A stretch of DNA of 64,000 bases, taken from Prevotella sp. UBA4330 (GTDB lineage Bacteria; Bacteroidota; Bacteroidia; Bacteroidales; Bacteroidaceae). The translations under genes and the position numbers were made by a program. The stretch spans positions 1 to 64,000 of the forward strand of contig DGTS01000010.1 of the NCBI GenBank assembly GCA_002394385.1, in the 5' to 3' direction. A model generated the notes under the pieces. That model searched no databases and was not told the origin of the DNA. It saw only the letters and a program-made list of their open reading frames with translations. Shown here in pieces: positions 43,380 through 53,300 of the stretch. How positions within the stretch are numbered: position 1 is the first letter of the stretch; each line of letters begins with the position of its first letter.

Positions 43380-45449
43380 TCACTTCACTACCTTCTTGCC
43401 GTTCACAACGTATATGCCGCGCGGCAGGGTGTTAAGCACATCGCTCTCGGCAGTTCCGGCAGGCATGGTGCGCACCAGGCGGCCGTCGATGCTGTAAACC
43501 CTGAGTGTAGAGCGCTGCGGTGTAGATGTTGAGCGGAGGTAGTCGATGCCTGTTGTTGGTGTCACATCGTCAACGTAATAGTGTCCCGAACCATCCTTCT
43601 CGTTACGTATCACGAAGAACTTGTCGGTCTTCACGTTGTTGATGTCCACCGACTGTGGCGAACCAGAGCCATTGCTGAACACGAAGTTAACATAGTCGTC
43701 CTCGCTGGTCAGTGTGAACTCCTTATAGTACCATGTCTCGCCGTCCACCTGTTTTGTCGCTGTGATGCGGTCGCCGGGCCAATTCCTGTTGGTTGGTTCA
43801 TGACCGAAGTCGCTCCATGTCCAATAGTTCATTGTGGTCCAGCCACTTACACCGGCACCCACGCGGCAGTAAACGGTGATGGTCTTCGGCTCGAAGGTGT
43901 TCTCCTTGATGGTGTAGTTACGCTCGATGATGCCCTTCACGGCACCTGCTACGAGCAGTCCCACCTTCAAAGTGCAACTCTCTGTGATGTCAATCTCTGC
44001 ACCGCTTGATGCCTTCTTGCTGCTTGCAGTAGGTGTGGTACCATCGGTGGTATATACGAGTTGTGCACCGCTGGTTCCGCTTACAGCCGTCAGTTTCACC
44101 TTCACCGCATTCTCATAAACGCCTGTGGCCTTGTCTGCCCATGCCGTTTCGAGAGCATTGGCAAGATAGTAGCGGTAGCGATAGCCCTTCAGAATAAGGG
44201 TGTATGATGCTGTCGAAGGCACATAAGAATCTGGTGCGCTGCCCACAACGACCACCAGGCGGTTTTCGCCATTAGTCTTAATGGAGTTAGCATAATATGC
44301 AGATTGGCTGCGCAGATTAGAAGCGGTGCTCTGGTTGGTTATCCCTGCCAGTTTGCGAGCCGCCACCATTGCCTTTATCTCGTCCTTGTAGTCGAGCCAG
44401 TGCTTGTAGAACACGCACGGTGTGCCAGGCATGGCGAGCATATAGGCATTCGCTGCCAGGGTATCCTTGCGCAGCGGACCATTGCTCGACCCGTCGGGAC
44501 GCAGTTCGGTGTCGTGGTTCTCGACGAAGGTCACTGCCCAACGGCTGTACGAGCCACTGCTGTAAGCGCTGCTTGCCAGTGGCCAGTTGCCATCGTTCTG
44601 CTGTCCCAATTTGCTCCAGTTGTTCTGGTCAATGGCATTGCGCACAACATACTTGAACTGGAAGTCGAAAGCGGCACTCTTCTTGCTGGCGGCATCAATC
44701 CAGTTTCTTATCGTGGATGTACCGTCCCAGCACTCGCCGACGGAATACTCTATGCCGGCATAGTCGTTATAGTCGGCAACATGAGAGCCGTTGAAACCCT
44801 TCACCATGTCGTAGCGGAAGCCCGTATATCCGAGGTCGTCCTTCAGATACTTGACGTATGCCTTCACGATGTTCTGCACGTTCTGGCTCTTGTGGTCGAG
44901 GTCGCGCATGCTGCCCCATCCCTCGCCTTCATCGTTGTTGCTGCTCAGCGTCACGCCGTCCTTTGCTGCCTGTGTGGCGGTGGCACCGTCATCGTCGTTG
45001 GCAACAATATCGGTAGTCTTGAACTGATAGGTCACTCCTTTATATGTCTCTGCCGGGAATCCCCACCAGCCATTGGTGTTGTGATGGTTCACCACAACAT
45101 CGGCAATGGTGCCGATACCCTTCGACTTGAAAGTCTGAATCATCGAGCGCAACTCTGCCTCGGTGCCGAAACTGCTGTTCTGGTTGAAGAAATAATACGG
45201 GGTATAGCCCATGGTGTTCCAACTCTCAAGGCACTTTCCGCTCTGCGGAATCCAGATGAGGTCGAACGTAGAGGCAAAGTCGTCTGCCTGACTCTCCAGT
45301 TTTGTCCATTTCGACTGTGCGAAAGAGTCCCAGTAGAATCCCTGCAGCATCACGCCGCCGTAGTTCTCGGGCCATCCCTGTGCACTCGCGGTCTGCGAGC
45401 ACAACACCAGCAGAGCCGTTGCTATTACCGATTTCAGAAGGTATTTCAT
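43380..45449 (-). CDS. Secreted alpha-amylase (GH13) with starch-binding module and C-terminal sorting-type tail
   Basis: Endo-acting starch hydrolase. 689 residues, signal peptide ending TASAQ. Barrel with DVVVNHH, nucleophile Asp214 in GFRYDMVKGF, acid Glu239 in YSVGECWDG, and FVENHDTELR. After the barrel come a chitobiase-like beta domain (LVYTTDGTTPTASS, about 460-520) and a CBM26-like starch-binding domain (about 525-630, ITVYCRVGAGVSGW, YVNFVFSNGSGSPQ). A C-terminal tail (STLRVYSIDGRLVRTM, PRGIYVVNGKKVVK) resembles type A sorting domains. It is probably exported or surface-bound, starting starch breakdown outside. Its promoter carries a LacI operator. Confidence 0.93.
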   Translation of the reverse strand: MKYLLKSVIATALLVLCSQTASAQGWPENYGGVMLQGFYWDSFAQSKWTKLESQADDFASTFDLIWIPQSGKCLESWNTMGYTPYYFFNQNSSFGTEAELRSMIQTFKSKGIGTIADVVVNHHNTNGWWGFPAETYKGVTYQFKTTDIVANDDDGATATQAAKDGVTLSSNNDEGEGWGSMRDLDHKSQNVQNIVKAYVKYLKDDLGYTGFRYDMVKGFNGSHVADYNDYAGIEYSVGECWDGTSTIRNWIDAASKKSAAFDFQFKYVVRNAIDQNNWSKLGQQNDGNWPLASSAYSSGSYSRWAVTFVENHDTELRPDGSSNGPLRKDTLAANAYMLAMPGTPCVFYKHWLDYKDEIKAMVAARKLAGITNQSTASNLRSQSAYYANSIKTNGENRLVVVVGSAPDSYVPSTASYTLILKGYRYRYYLANALETAWADKATGVYENAVKVKLTAVSGTSGAQLVYTTDGTTPTASSKKASSGAEIDITESCTLKVGLLVAGAVKGIIERNYTIKENTFEPKTITVYCRVGAGVSGWTTMNYWTWSDFGHEPTNRNWPGDRITATKQVDGETWYYKEFTLTSEDDYVNFVFSNGSGSPQSVDINNVKTDKFFVIRNEKDGSGHYYVDDVTPTTGIDYLRSTSTPQRSTLRVYSIDGRLVRTMPAGTAESDVLNTLPRGIYVVNGKKVVK

Positions 45450-45483
45450 AATTTAGCAGTTTTATTGTTTACGTTTCTGAGTG

Positions 45484-45491
45484 CAAAGATA
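45484..45491 (-). promoter_or_regulatory. -7 box TATCTTTG of the alpha-amylase gene
   Basis: TATCTTTGC on the minus strand, 34 nt before the start codon. No TTTG at -33; instead CATTGTTC stands there as at the starch susC promoter. Confidence 0.65.
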
Positions 45492-45544
45492 GCGGAAAAA
45501 CCGCCACATTGTTCATAAATTATTGCTTTTCACTAATTTATAAA

Positions 45545-45560
45545 GTGCAAACGTTTGCAC
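45545..45560 (-). promoter_or_regulatory. LacI-type operator GTGCAAACGTTTGCAC upstream of alpha-amylase
   Basis: Perfect 16-bp palindrome with the same 12-bp core as at susC/lacI and GH77. The gap from its 14-bp core to the -7 box is 54 nt. Confidence 0.88.
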
Positions 45561-45570
45561 GGCAAACGGG

Positions 45571-45643
45571 AAAGTAAAATAGGCTATTTTACTGAGTAAT
45601 ATAGGCTATTTTACTCACCAATATAGGCTATTTTACTTTTCAA
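45571..45643. repeat. R1 repeat AATAGGCTATTTTAC, three copies
   Basis: Three direct units separated by TGAGTA or TCACCA-like linkers, directly upstream of the amylase operator. Confidence 0.85.
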
Positions 45644-45757
45644 TTTCACTGAAATTGCTTTCTTGTCGGGCATAAACCCACTATCGACTTGGAAACAATG
45701 GATAAGGAAACAAATAAAAAAAATATATATACTATTCGTCCACTTACTCTCGACCCC

Positions 45758-45905
45758 GCACTTAAAGTCCCCTCGCCCTTTGGAGAGGGGATAGGGGTGA
45801 GGCTTAGGGGCAAGGGTGGGGTCAGTTTTTTTGTCCACACGCGACATCTTCCATCTCCTTCCTTTATATCACTGACCCCACCCCTATCCCCTCCCCTACA
45901 GGGGC
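45758..45905. repeat. R5 C-rich repeat
   Basis: AAAGTCCCCTCGCCCTTTGG, GGGGATAGGGGTGAGGC and CCCCACCCCTATCCCCTCC, then CTACAGGGGCGGG. Very close to the text at 32638-32816. Confidence 0.8.
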
Positions 45906-45978
45906 GGGTAGACACCGCGAAGGACATATTTCGGATACTGTATCATTCATAGGGTCTAATTATATTATATAGTACCAC

Positions 45979-46019
45979 AAAAAGAAGAGAGGACACTCCC
46001 ATACGGAATGTCCTCTCTT
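45979..46019 (-). terminator. Intrinsic terminator of the starch SusCDEF operon
   Basis: An 11-bp stem (45985-45995 with 46009-46019), 13-nt loop, followed on the minus strand by CTTTTTG. It lies 31 nt after the SusF-like stop. Confidence 0.85.
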
Positions 46020-46049
46020 TACTACTTTAGAATTACTACGGAGTCTTTT

Positions 46050-47417
46050 TTACTGTTGCTCCATCGTTGCGTAGCAGTTTCCCTTGGCGTAGAAGCGCAC
46101 CTTGACGTTGTCGCCGCGCACCGTAGGCTCGCAGTTGTCGTTGGTGCCATTGATGAGGTTGCCGAGTGTGCCGCCCCAGTTGCCGTCGAAGTTATCCCAT
46201 GTGCCGTTGCCACGGAACTTAACGCCACCCTGCGCTGCAATGGATGTTACCACGCTGAAACATCCCTCGGCATCGTCCCATGTGAGCACTGTACCATTGT
46301 CCCAGCCACCTGCTGTGGCATCGCCTACCATATCGACGAAGTCTATCTTCGAGATGGTGTAAGTGAGGTTGACAATGTCAACATCAATGCGGTGGAGACC
46401 TGTTGCAGCAGGCACGTTACCCCTACCGTTAACGTTAATCTTTCCGTCGCCGTCCCACTCCCAGTCGTCGGTCCAGTTGTCAGCATTTGGCTTGAACTTG
46501 AACTCACCGTTGAGATAAACGAAACCAGTGTATGTACCGTCGTTGTTGCTTGCCAGAGGATGACTCTCGCTCCAGCCACTCTCGCCGCCAATCTCATAGA
46601 TATATGGCGCGAACGCGATGTACTCGTAAGACCATGTCTGGTCGAGCATGTAGAAGGTAAGGCGCAGATACTTAGCCTCTCTAGGTGCTGCGGGAACCCA
46701 GAAGTTGCCGCCAACGTTGTTGTAGTTGAACTTGCCTTCCTCCTGGGCTGCAGCAAGACAACTGTTCCAGTCTTCTGTACCTATCTTTGATTCTGGTGTG
46801 AGTTTGAACTCGAGCGCATTGCCCTGAAGTTTATCAACACTGATGGTGATACCGAATGTCGGGTTCTCATAAGGATCGCTGCCGTCGTTGGTGACGAGGT
46901 AGGTATTGTCAGAGTTTTTCCAGCCATTTATTGTACCAGTGATGTAGTAATTGCTCTCAATCTCTGGTGCCTGCGGGATGGCCTTCACAGTGATTGTGCC
47001 GGCATCAACATTTGTTGCCACACCGTTAACCATCACATTGAGGATTACCTTTGCATTTGCCTCACGCTCCACAGGACGAACGCCATATACAGAACCGAAA
47101 TAATCGCAGAGGGCTTTGCTCGACACCTTGCCTTCTGCATCGGCATCTATAGTGGCACCATCAAATTCCATTATAGCCTTCATGACAGAGAAGCCATCGG
47201 GCAGATTGCCTGAAATGGTGTAAGCGAGAAGGTCAAAATCGTCAGAGAGTGTGACATCGTTGAAATTGATTACATCAACTGCAGAAGCCGATAAGCCTGG
47301 TATTACGATAGCATCCTCTTCATCGTGGCTCTGTGGTGACTGCCAGTCTTCATATCCATTGCCAGAACATCCCACAAGAAGCAGGGCAGCACTGAGCATC
47401 ATCATTAATTTCTTCAT
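46050..47417 (-). CDS. SusF-like surface starch-binding lipoprotein
   Basis: A 455-residue lipoprotein (LLVGCSGNG). N-terminal SusE-type domain (to about 155, with DGFSVMKAIMEF), then three beta-sandwich modules typical of SusE/SusF: about 160-265 (NYYITGTINGWKNSDN), 270-355 (PYIYEIGGESGWSESHPL) and 360-455 (FVDMVGDATAGGWDNGT). Tryptophans next to GW/WN motifs are the expected starch-contact residues. It holds starch at the surface near SusC/SusD. Last gene of the operon, followed by a terminator. Confidence 0.88.
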   Translation of the reverse strand: MKKLMMMLSAALLLVGCSGNGYEDWQSPQSHDEEDAIVIPGLSASAVDVINFNDVTLSDDFDLLAYTISGNLPDGFSVMKAIMEFDGATIDADAEGKVSSKALCDYFGSVYGVRPVEREANAKVILNVMVNGVATNVDAGTITVKAIPQAPEIESNYYITGTINGWKNSDNTYLVTNDGSDPYENPTFGITISVDKLQGNALEFKLTPESKIGTEDWNSCLAAAQEEGKFNYNNVGGNFWVPAAPREAKYLRLTFYMLDQTWSYEYIAFAPYIYEIGGESGWSESHPLASNNDGTYTGFVYLNGEFKFKPNADNWTDDWEWDGDGKINVNGRGNVPAATGLHRIDVDIVNLTYTISKIDFVDMVGDATAGGWDNGTVLTWDDAEGCFSVVTSIAAQGGVKFRGNGTWDNFDGNWGGTLGNLINGTNDNCEPTVRGDNVKVRFYAKGNCYATMEQQ

Positions 47418-47444
47418 ATTTCAGATATTGTTTTTAGGATGCCC

Positions 47445-47467
47445 GCCGCCCATAAAAGACGGGCGGC
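47445..47467 (-). promoter_or_regulatory. Hairpin between SusE-like and SusF-like genes
   Basis: Stem GCCGCCC/GGGCGGC (47445-47451 with 47461-47467), 9-nt loop, no T-run after it on the minus strand. More likely an mRNA stability or processing element than a terminator. Confidence 0.5.
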
Positions 47468-47482
47468 AAGGCAATCTGTTTT

Positions 47483-48682
47483 TTATTTACTGATAAACAT
47501 ATACTGACCTGTGAGGTCGTTCAAGAATACGGTGTACTCGCCTTCTGAAACAGGGATATTGCTTCCGTTCTGCACACCTACGCCGTACGGGAATCCTGTT
47601 CCACCCCAGTTAACATCCCAGTTGCCGTTAGCAGCGAACTTAAGTTCGCAAGCACTGAGTTTGAAGGTGCCCATCCAGATGTGGCTAATGCCGCCATCCT
47701 TAACGTTGCAGAGAGAGAGAGCGTCTGCTGCAGCATCCCAGTTGTTGTGTGAACCAGGCATTGCAACAGAGTTGTAAACAGTGCCCTCAATATCAGCAGC
47801 AGGCTCGATAGACACCTCATCGCTTGCGGTGTTGAAGGTAACTTTATAGTAACCAGCCTTGCCTTGCTTCAGACACAGATTTCCGTCACTGTTGGACTCG
47901 AAGTATTCGTTGGTTCCATCGCCGAAGAACGACTCATAGTTCTTCTGAATATCCCAACTGCCTGGTACCTGGACGAACTTGAACTGACCGCCTTCAGGCA
48001 CGTAGAATGTGAGGTCGATGACTCCAAGACCTGTCTTCTTGTCAAACTCGGCATCCTTAGCAGGGAACATAGGCATCAGGCCATTACCAATCTGGTCGGC
48101 GCCATTGCCCCAACCGCCACCGATGAAGTTACCGACAGCATACCACAGAAGAGGTGCGGCATCCTTAAGTTCAACGTAGTAAGGAACAGTGTTCAACTCT
48201 ACGACATTAGAGTAGATTGTGTTTCCTGCAAGTGTAGAGGCTGCACGTACATAGAGCACCTGCGATGAAGGAACGCCATCCTCTGGCCATTGCTCCATCT
48301 GTTGCATAGCCTTAGCCACGTCGGCGGCATTGAGGATTGTTGAGCACTCTCCTGTAGGAGTGCCTACGCTGACGTAGGTAGGAACGGTTTCGCCTGACTC
48401 ATCAGCAGCAGCCTGAGCATCAGAAACACTCCAGTCGTTCTTGGTTGACACCTGAAGTTCATACTCGGCAGCAACAGGAAAACCGTAATCGGGCTGCGAC
48501 CACGTGAAAGGAAGGGTGGCCGAAGTTGCCAAATCGGTTGCGATATTTGCATAAGCAGGAGTGTTCAGTTTGAATGTTGTTGGCGACTGAAGCACAGGGT
48601 TGTGGTCGAGGTCGTCGTCACATGCAGTGAACATGCACACACTGCAAAGCAGCAGCAATGTTGACTTGATTATATTTTTCAT
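47483..48682 (-). CDS. SusE-like surface starch-binding lipoprotein
   Basis: A 399-residue lipoprotein (MFTACDDDLDHN; the acidic residues after Cys21 fit surface export). N-terminal SusE domain (about 30-165: FKLNTPAYANIATDLA, TWSQPDYGFPVAAEYELQVS) as in the SusE/OuterP group. Two starch-binding modules follow (about 175-295, LWYAVGNFIGGGWGNG; 300-399, SVAMPGSHNNWDAAADAL). It keeps polysaccharide at the surface. Follows SusD by 27 nt. Confidence 0.9.
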   Translation of the reverse strand: MKNIIKSTLLLLCSVCMFTACDDDLDHNPVLQSPTTFKLNTPAYANIATDLATSATLPFTWSQPDYGFPVAAEYELQVSTKNDWSVSDAQAAADESGETVPTYVSVGTPTGECSTILNAADVAKAMQQMEQWPEDGVPSSQVLYVRAASTLAGNTIYSNVVELNTVPYYVELKDAAPLLWYAVGNFIGGGWGNGADQIGNGLMPMFPAKDAEFDKKTGLGVIDLTFYVPEGGQFKFVQVPGSWDIQKNYESFFGDGTNEYFESNSDGNLCLKQGKAGYYKVTFNTASDEVSIEPAADIEGTVYNSVAMPGSHNNWDAAADALSLCNVKDGGISHIWMGTFKLSACELKFAANGNWDVNWGGTGFPYGVGVQNGSNIPVSEGEYTVFLNDLTGQYMFISK

Positions 48683-48709
48683 AATGAATATGCTTTATTT
48701 GTTATTGTA

Positions 48710-50344
48710 TTAATATCCAGGATTCTGCACAAGATTACTGTTAGCAATGAGGTCGGTCTCCGGAATCGGGAAGATAGACAGATGATCAGAAATGTTGCGA
48801 CCACTCTTCACGCCACCCTTCCATGACCAGTTGTAGTTCACATTGCCTGCGTAACGACCGAAGCGGATAAGAGTAGGACGGCGAACAGCCTCATAATAGA
48901 GTTCACGGCTCCACTCGTCACAGATTTCGTTCAGCGTGAAGTTAGCCTTTGTCTCTGCATGAGCGCGGCTGCGCAGCGCATTGATTGCATTCAGTCCGTC
49001 AGAAGTCACAGTACCGCCATTCTGACGTGCCGTAGCCTCTGCATATGTGAGATATGCCTCAGCAACACGGAAGAGGAACACATCTGCATCGCTATACTTT
49101 GAGCCATGACCTGCAGTGCCTGCGGTATTGAAGTTGTTGAACTTGCAAACTGCGAAGCCACGAACAAAATGACCGTCAGAGTTTATATCAGCAAGTGTCT
49201 CTGTTCCGTCAACCTCACGACCCTCGCCGTCGAAAATAGCGCGGTCGTCGCCTGCTGCCTCCGGCATAGCATATGCTGCCACGTTGGGAGCATCATTGTT
49301 GGGGAAGAACTTAGCAACGAGATCGGGACGCATACGGTTACCACCCCACGCCTCAGAAGTGTTGCCACCCTTTACATCGGGGCTGAAGATGTGAACGTTA
49401 GCATCGATAGAACCGGCCATAAGGAATGTTGAAGTACCGTATGACTGGGTCGTAAGACCGTCCTGGAGGATTGGGAACACAGCCTCAACAGAAGCGCCAT
49501 TCTCACCATTGTCGCCCATGAACAACTGTGCGTATGCACTGTATGCACGAGTGTCGCCAGTGTAGAGTTTATAGTCTGAGTTCATCACCTTCTGAGCATA
49601 CTCTGCTGCCTTAGCCCACTGCGGAGTTCCTGTGTAAACCTCTGCGTTCAGATAGAGGCGCATAAGAAGGAACCAAGCAGCAGCCTTGTCAACGCGACCA
49701 TAGTTGGCGTCGCGCGATGTCTTAGCCTTTGCATCACTGAGAAGAGGCTCAATCTCCAGCAATTCTCCCTCCAGCCAATCATAGAGGTCGGCACGCTGAA
49801 TCTGCTCAGGCTTATCAGTAGACACCTGAAGCATGAAAGGCACGTTGCCGTAACCATCCAAGAGGTAGTAATAGTCAAGAGCACGGAGGAAACGAACCTC
49901 GGCAGTCTTTGTTGCGTCGTAGTCGCTGAAATCCTTAAGATACTGATTGCAGAAAGCAATTGCGACATAGAGTCTGTAATAGAAACCACGGAGCATAGGG
50001 TGGCTCTTGTCTATGGCATTGATACAGAAAGGATAGATACCATCGTCACCCCAACCGCAGATTGCCTCGTCGGTGGTAAGTTCGTTAGAGTTCCACAACT
50101 GGCGATAATAACCAGAAGTACCGCCGTCGATACCGTCAACGTCGCTGTCGCCGTCAGGACCTGTCTGTCCAGCAAGCGCCATGACACCGTAACATTTGTT
50201 CAGCAGCGCGTCAGGACTGATTTTATCTCCAGTCTCAAGGTTCGGATTGATTGGGGTCACGTCCAAGTCTCCTGTACACGACGTAGTTCCCAAAGCAAGT
50301 GCCAATGCTGCTGCCGAGAATATATATTTAATAGACTTTTTCAT
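48710..50344 (-). CDS. susD: Starch SusD-family lipoprotein
   Basis: Surface lid of the starch transporter. 544 residues from ATG 50344 (a TTG at 50353 is unnecessary). Lipoprotein signal LGTTSCTGDLDV. SusD landmarks: LLNKCYGVMALAGQTGPDGD, VRFLRALDYYYLLDGYGNVPF, LFRVAEAYLTYAEATARQNG, INALRSRAHA and the C-terminal IPETDLIANSNLVQNPGY. The order susC-D-E-F and the amylases around it make starch the substrate. Confidence 0.95.
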   Translation of the reverse strand: MKKSIKYIFSAAALALALGTTSCTGDLDVTPINPNLETGDKISPDALLNKCYGVMALAGQTGPDGDSDVDGIDGGTSGYYRQLWNSNELTTDEAICGWGDDGIYPFCINAIDKSHPMLRGFYYRLYVAIAFCNQYLKDFSDYDATKTAEVRFLRALDYYYLLDGYGNVPFMLQVSTDKPEQIQRADLYDWLEGELLEIEPLLSDAKAKTSRDANYGRVDKAAAWFLLMRLYLNAEVYTGTPQWAKAAEYAQKVMNSDYKLYTGDTRAYSAYAQLFMGDNGENGASVEAVFPILQDGLTTQSYGTSTFLMAGSIDANVHIFSPDVKGGNTSEAWGGNRMRPDLVAKFFPNNDAPNVAAYAMPEAAGDDRAIFDGEGREVDGTETLADINSDGHFVRGFAVCKFNNFNTAGTAGHGSKYSDADVFLFRVAEAYLTYAEATARQNGGTVTSDGLNAINALRSRAHAETKANFTLNEICDEWSRELYYEAVRRPTLIRFGRYAGNVNYNWSWKGGVKSGRNISDHLSIFPIPETDLIANSNLVQNPGY

Positions 50345-50393
50345 AAGTTTCAAAATTCTTAAGTTTTTTTGTTCCTAAGTTTCTAATTTTTAT

Positions 50394-53300
50394 TTAGAAG
50401 TTGAGGTTAAGACCAAGAATGAAGGAGATTGGACGTGGATAGATGTTATTGTCAATTCCGCCAAACACCTCAGGGTCAATACCGTCATACTTTGTTATAG
50501 TGAACACATTAGAGGCAGTTGCATATACACGGCCACTCACGCCACGCCAGTTGCCAGCGCGGAAGAGGTCAGCAAAACTGTAACCCAGAGTGATGTTGTC
50601 ACACTTCAGGAACGAACCGTTCTGCACCCAACGATCAGAAAGCATTGCATGCTGGTTGTATGTTGACCATCCGTCTTCGATGGCTGCTATTGGACGGTTT
50701 GTCATATAAATGCTGTTGCTGAAGATTTCTCCAGAACCGACATTAGACGTGCCTGCTGCAAGGTCGTTGAACACATAATTGCCAATGCTTGCACGGAGAG
50801 AGAAACCGAAGTCGAAGTTCCTCCACTCAAGGCGTGAAGAAAGACCCATTGTAACAGGAGCCATCGGACTCTTATAGAAGTAGAGGTCGTCTGGTGTAAT
50901 CTGTCCATCTGCATTGCGGTCAACAACGACGCCCTCGATTGGCTTGCCTGCCTCGTCGTAAGCCTGTTGGTAAACATAGAACGAACTTGCTGGATGTCCA
51001 ACAGCGTGTGCCTGACAGGTGTTACCTGTACCTGCTGAAATGCCACCTGTCGGAACGTAATAGTTCTTATCGTCACCGCCTGTCAACTTGGTAATCTTGT
51101 TGGCATTATAGGTGAAGTTATAAGAAATGAGCCAGTGCCAGTCCTTGGTGTCAATTGCACGCCAATTCAATGTAACCTCAGTACCTACGTTCTGAAGAGA
51201 ACCGATGTTAGAGATTACCTGGTTGCGGAAGTTTGTTCCTGCAGGAATGGTTACCTTATTAATAAGGTCGGTAGTCTTGCGGAAGTACCAATCGATACTA
51301 CCTGAGAGTTTCTGGTTGAAGAAACCGAAGTCGAGACCAAGGTTGTAAGTAGTGGTCTTCTCCCACTTGAGGTCTGGGTTATACTCGTTAGGACGTACCA
51401 TCACAACACCTGGAATCAGTGGATAGAGACTACCCTGTCCAGAGTTTGCCTGATAAATTGCGTAGTATGGATAGTCGCGATACTGCTCGTCAATACCCTC
51501 AATATCCTGCTGACCTGTGATACCCCAACCAACACGCAGTTTGAGGTCTGAAAGCCAGTCAATCTCACGGAACTTGTTCTCGTCCTTTATCTTCCAAGCA
51601 AAAGCGAACGATGGGAATGTGTCCCAGTGCTCTTTGAAACGTGAAGAACCGTCGCGGCGTACTGTACCTGTCAACATGTAACGACCATCCATAAGGCTCC
51701 AGTTGGCACGACCGAAGAAAGACACGAGGTAACTCTCGGTCTTGAATCGGTAGTCTTCAAGAACACCGTCACCGTCATAGTCAACACCTGAATCGGTGTA
51801 AACCTGACCTGCCAATGGGTTCGTAGAAGGATAATAAGAGATGTAGCGGTTGTTCTTTGAGCGCCAGAAATGCTGCCACTCATAACCTGCCATGATGTCG
51901 AAATGGTTCTTTGCGGCGTCGTTGAAATCGTGATAATACTGTGCGTATGTACTCAACTGCAGGTTACGCTTTGTAATCTTCTCGCTTCCACTATTACCAT
52001 AGTAAATGCTAAGTGGACTTGAGGGCAGAACATTGGTGCTCTGACGACCTGATGATATATCAGCACCTGCTGTCATGTGCAGGCGAAGGTCTTCGAAACC
52101 ATGCACTTGGTAGTCGACATCGGCACTTCCAATGAAGTCGCGGCTGATTGCAGTATCATCCTTCAGTTCGAGTATGGCCAATGGGTTCTTGGTTGCAAGA
52201 GAGTAATATGTATTTGGCCATGTCTTATCGTTAAGAGCCGAGCCATCAGACTTCCACTCGAAGAAGTTGCCAAAATTGGCAGCGTCTGCTGAAGTATAGT
52301 CATACGGGCTTTGTGTCGGGTCGAACCAGAGAGCAGCGCCAATGGCTGCACCATCTGCATAACGTGTCTTTGCCCACATGCCCTTACCGTTAAGGTTTAT
52401 CTTCAAGTGGTCCTGAAGAAGTGAGGGGCTGAGGTTCAAAGATGCTGTGTAACGGTCGAACTTGCTGGTCTTTAAAATACCCTGCTGTCCTGTGTAGCCA
52501 ACACTTACGCGATAAGGAAGCAAAGAAGAGAGAGTTCCCGACAAAGAAACGCTGTGGTCCTGACTGATTGCAGTGCGGTAAATCTCATTCTGCCAGTCAG
52601 TGTTTGCTGTTCCAAGAACATTATAGGCAGCACTGCCCTCGCCGAAACGATCGATAACGAACTGGCGATACTGGTCACCGTCCATCACGTCAACAGTCTT
52701 CTTCTTCATACTCATGGTTACACTACCATTATATGAAACCTCAAGGTTACGACGACCTTTTTTTGTCGTGATGATGATGACACCGTTAGAACCACGGCTT
52801 CCGTAGATAGCAGTGGCAGAAGCGTCCTTCAATACGTTGAAAGACTCGATGTCCTGTGGGTTAACCATTGAAAGAGGGTTAGCAAGACCCTTAACTCCAT
52901 CGTTATCCATAGCGATACCGTCGATAACGATAAGTGGCTTGTTGGTTGCTGTAAGTGACGAACCACCGCGGATACGGATCTCTGCGCCACCGCCAGGAGT
53001 ACCGTCCTTGCCAGTTATATTGACACCGGCAATCTTACCCTGAATCATGTCTTGCGCGTTAACCACAAGACCCTTGTTCTTTGAATCCGGTTTCAATGCC
53101 GATACGCTACCTGTGAGGTCGCTCTTCTTTACAGCGCCATAACCGATAACGACGACTTCATTAAGGCTCTGGGCAGCATCTTCTTGCAGCGTTACCACCA
53201 TGTGTGGCGACGCCGTTACCTTTGCGTCCTGATAACCGATATACGAAATAGTAAGGGTGGCTCCTGCTGGAGCATCAATAGTGAAGTTACCATCAAAGTC

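Larger units (their letters stand above)
45450..46049. other. Gene-free spacer between amylase and SusF-like genes
   Basis: Holds the amylase promoter and operator, an R1 array, an R5 repeat and the terminator of the SusCDEF operon. No gene recognised. Confidence 0.6.

Noticed and set aside
44304..45518. Plus-strand reading frame of 404 codons
   Set aside because: Opposite strand of the alpha-amylase, which has all catalytic motifs; no recognisable domain in the antisense product.
47445..47467. Terminator between SusE-like and SusF-like genes
   Set aside because: No T-run follows the stem on the transcribed strand, and the operon has a clear terminator after SusF.
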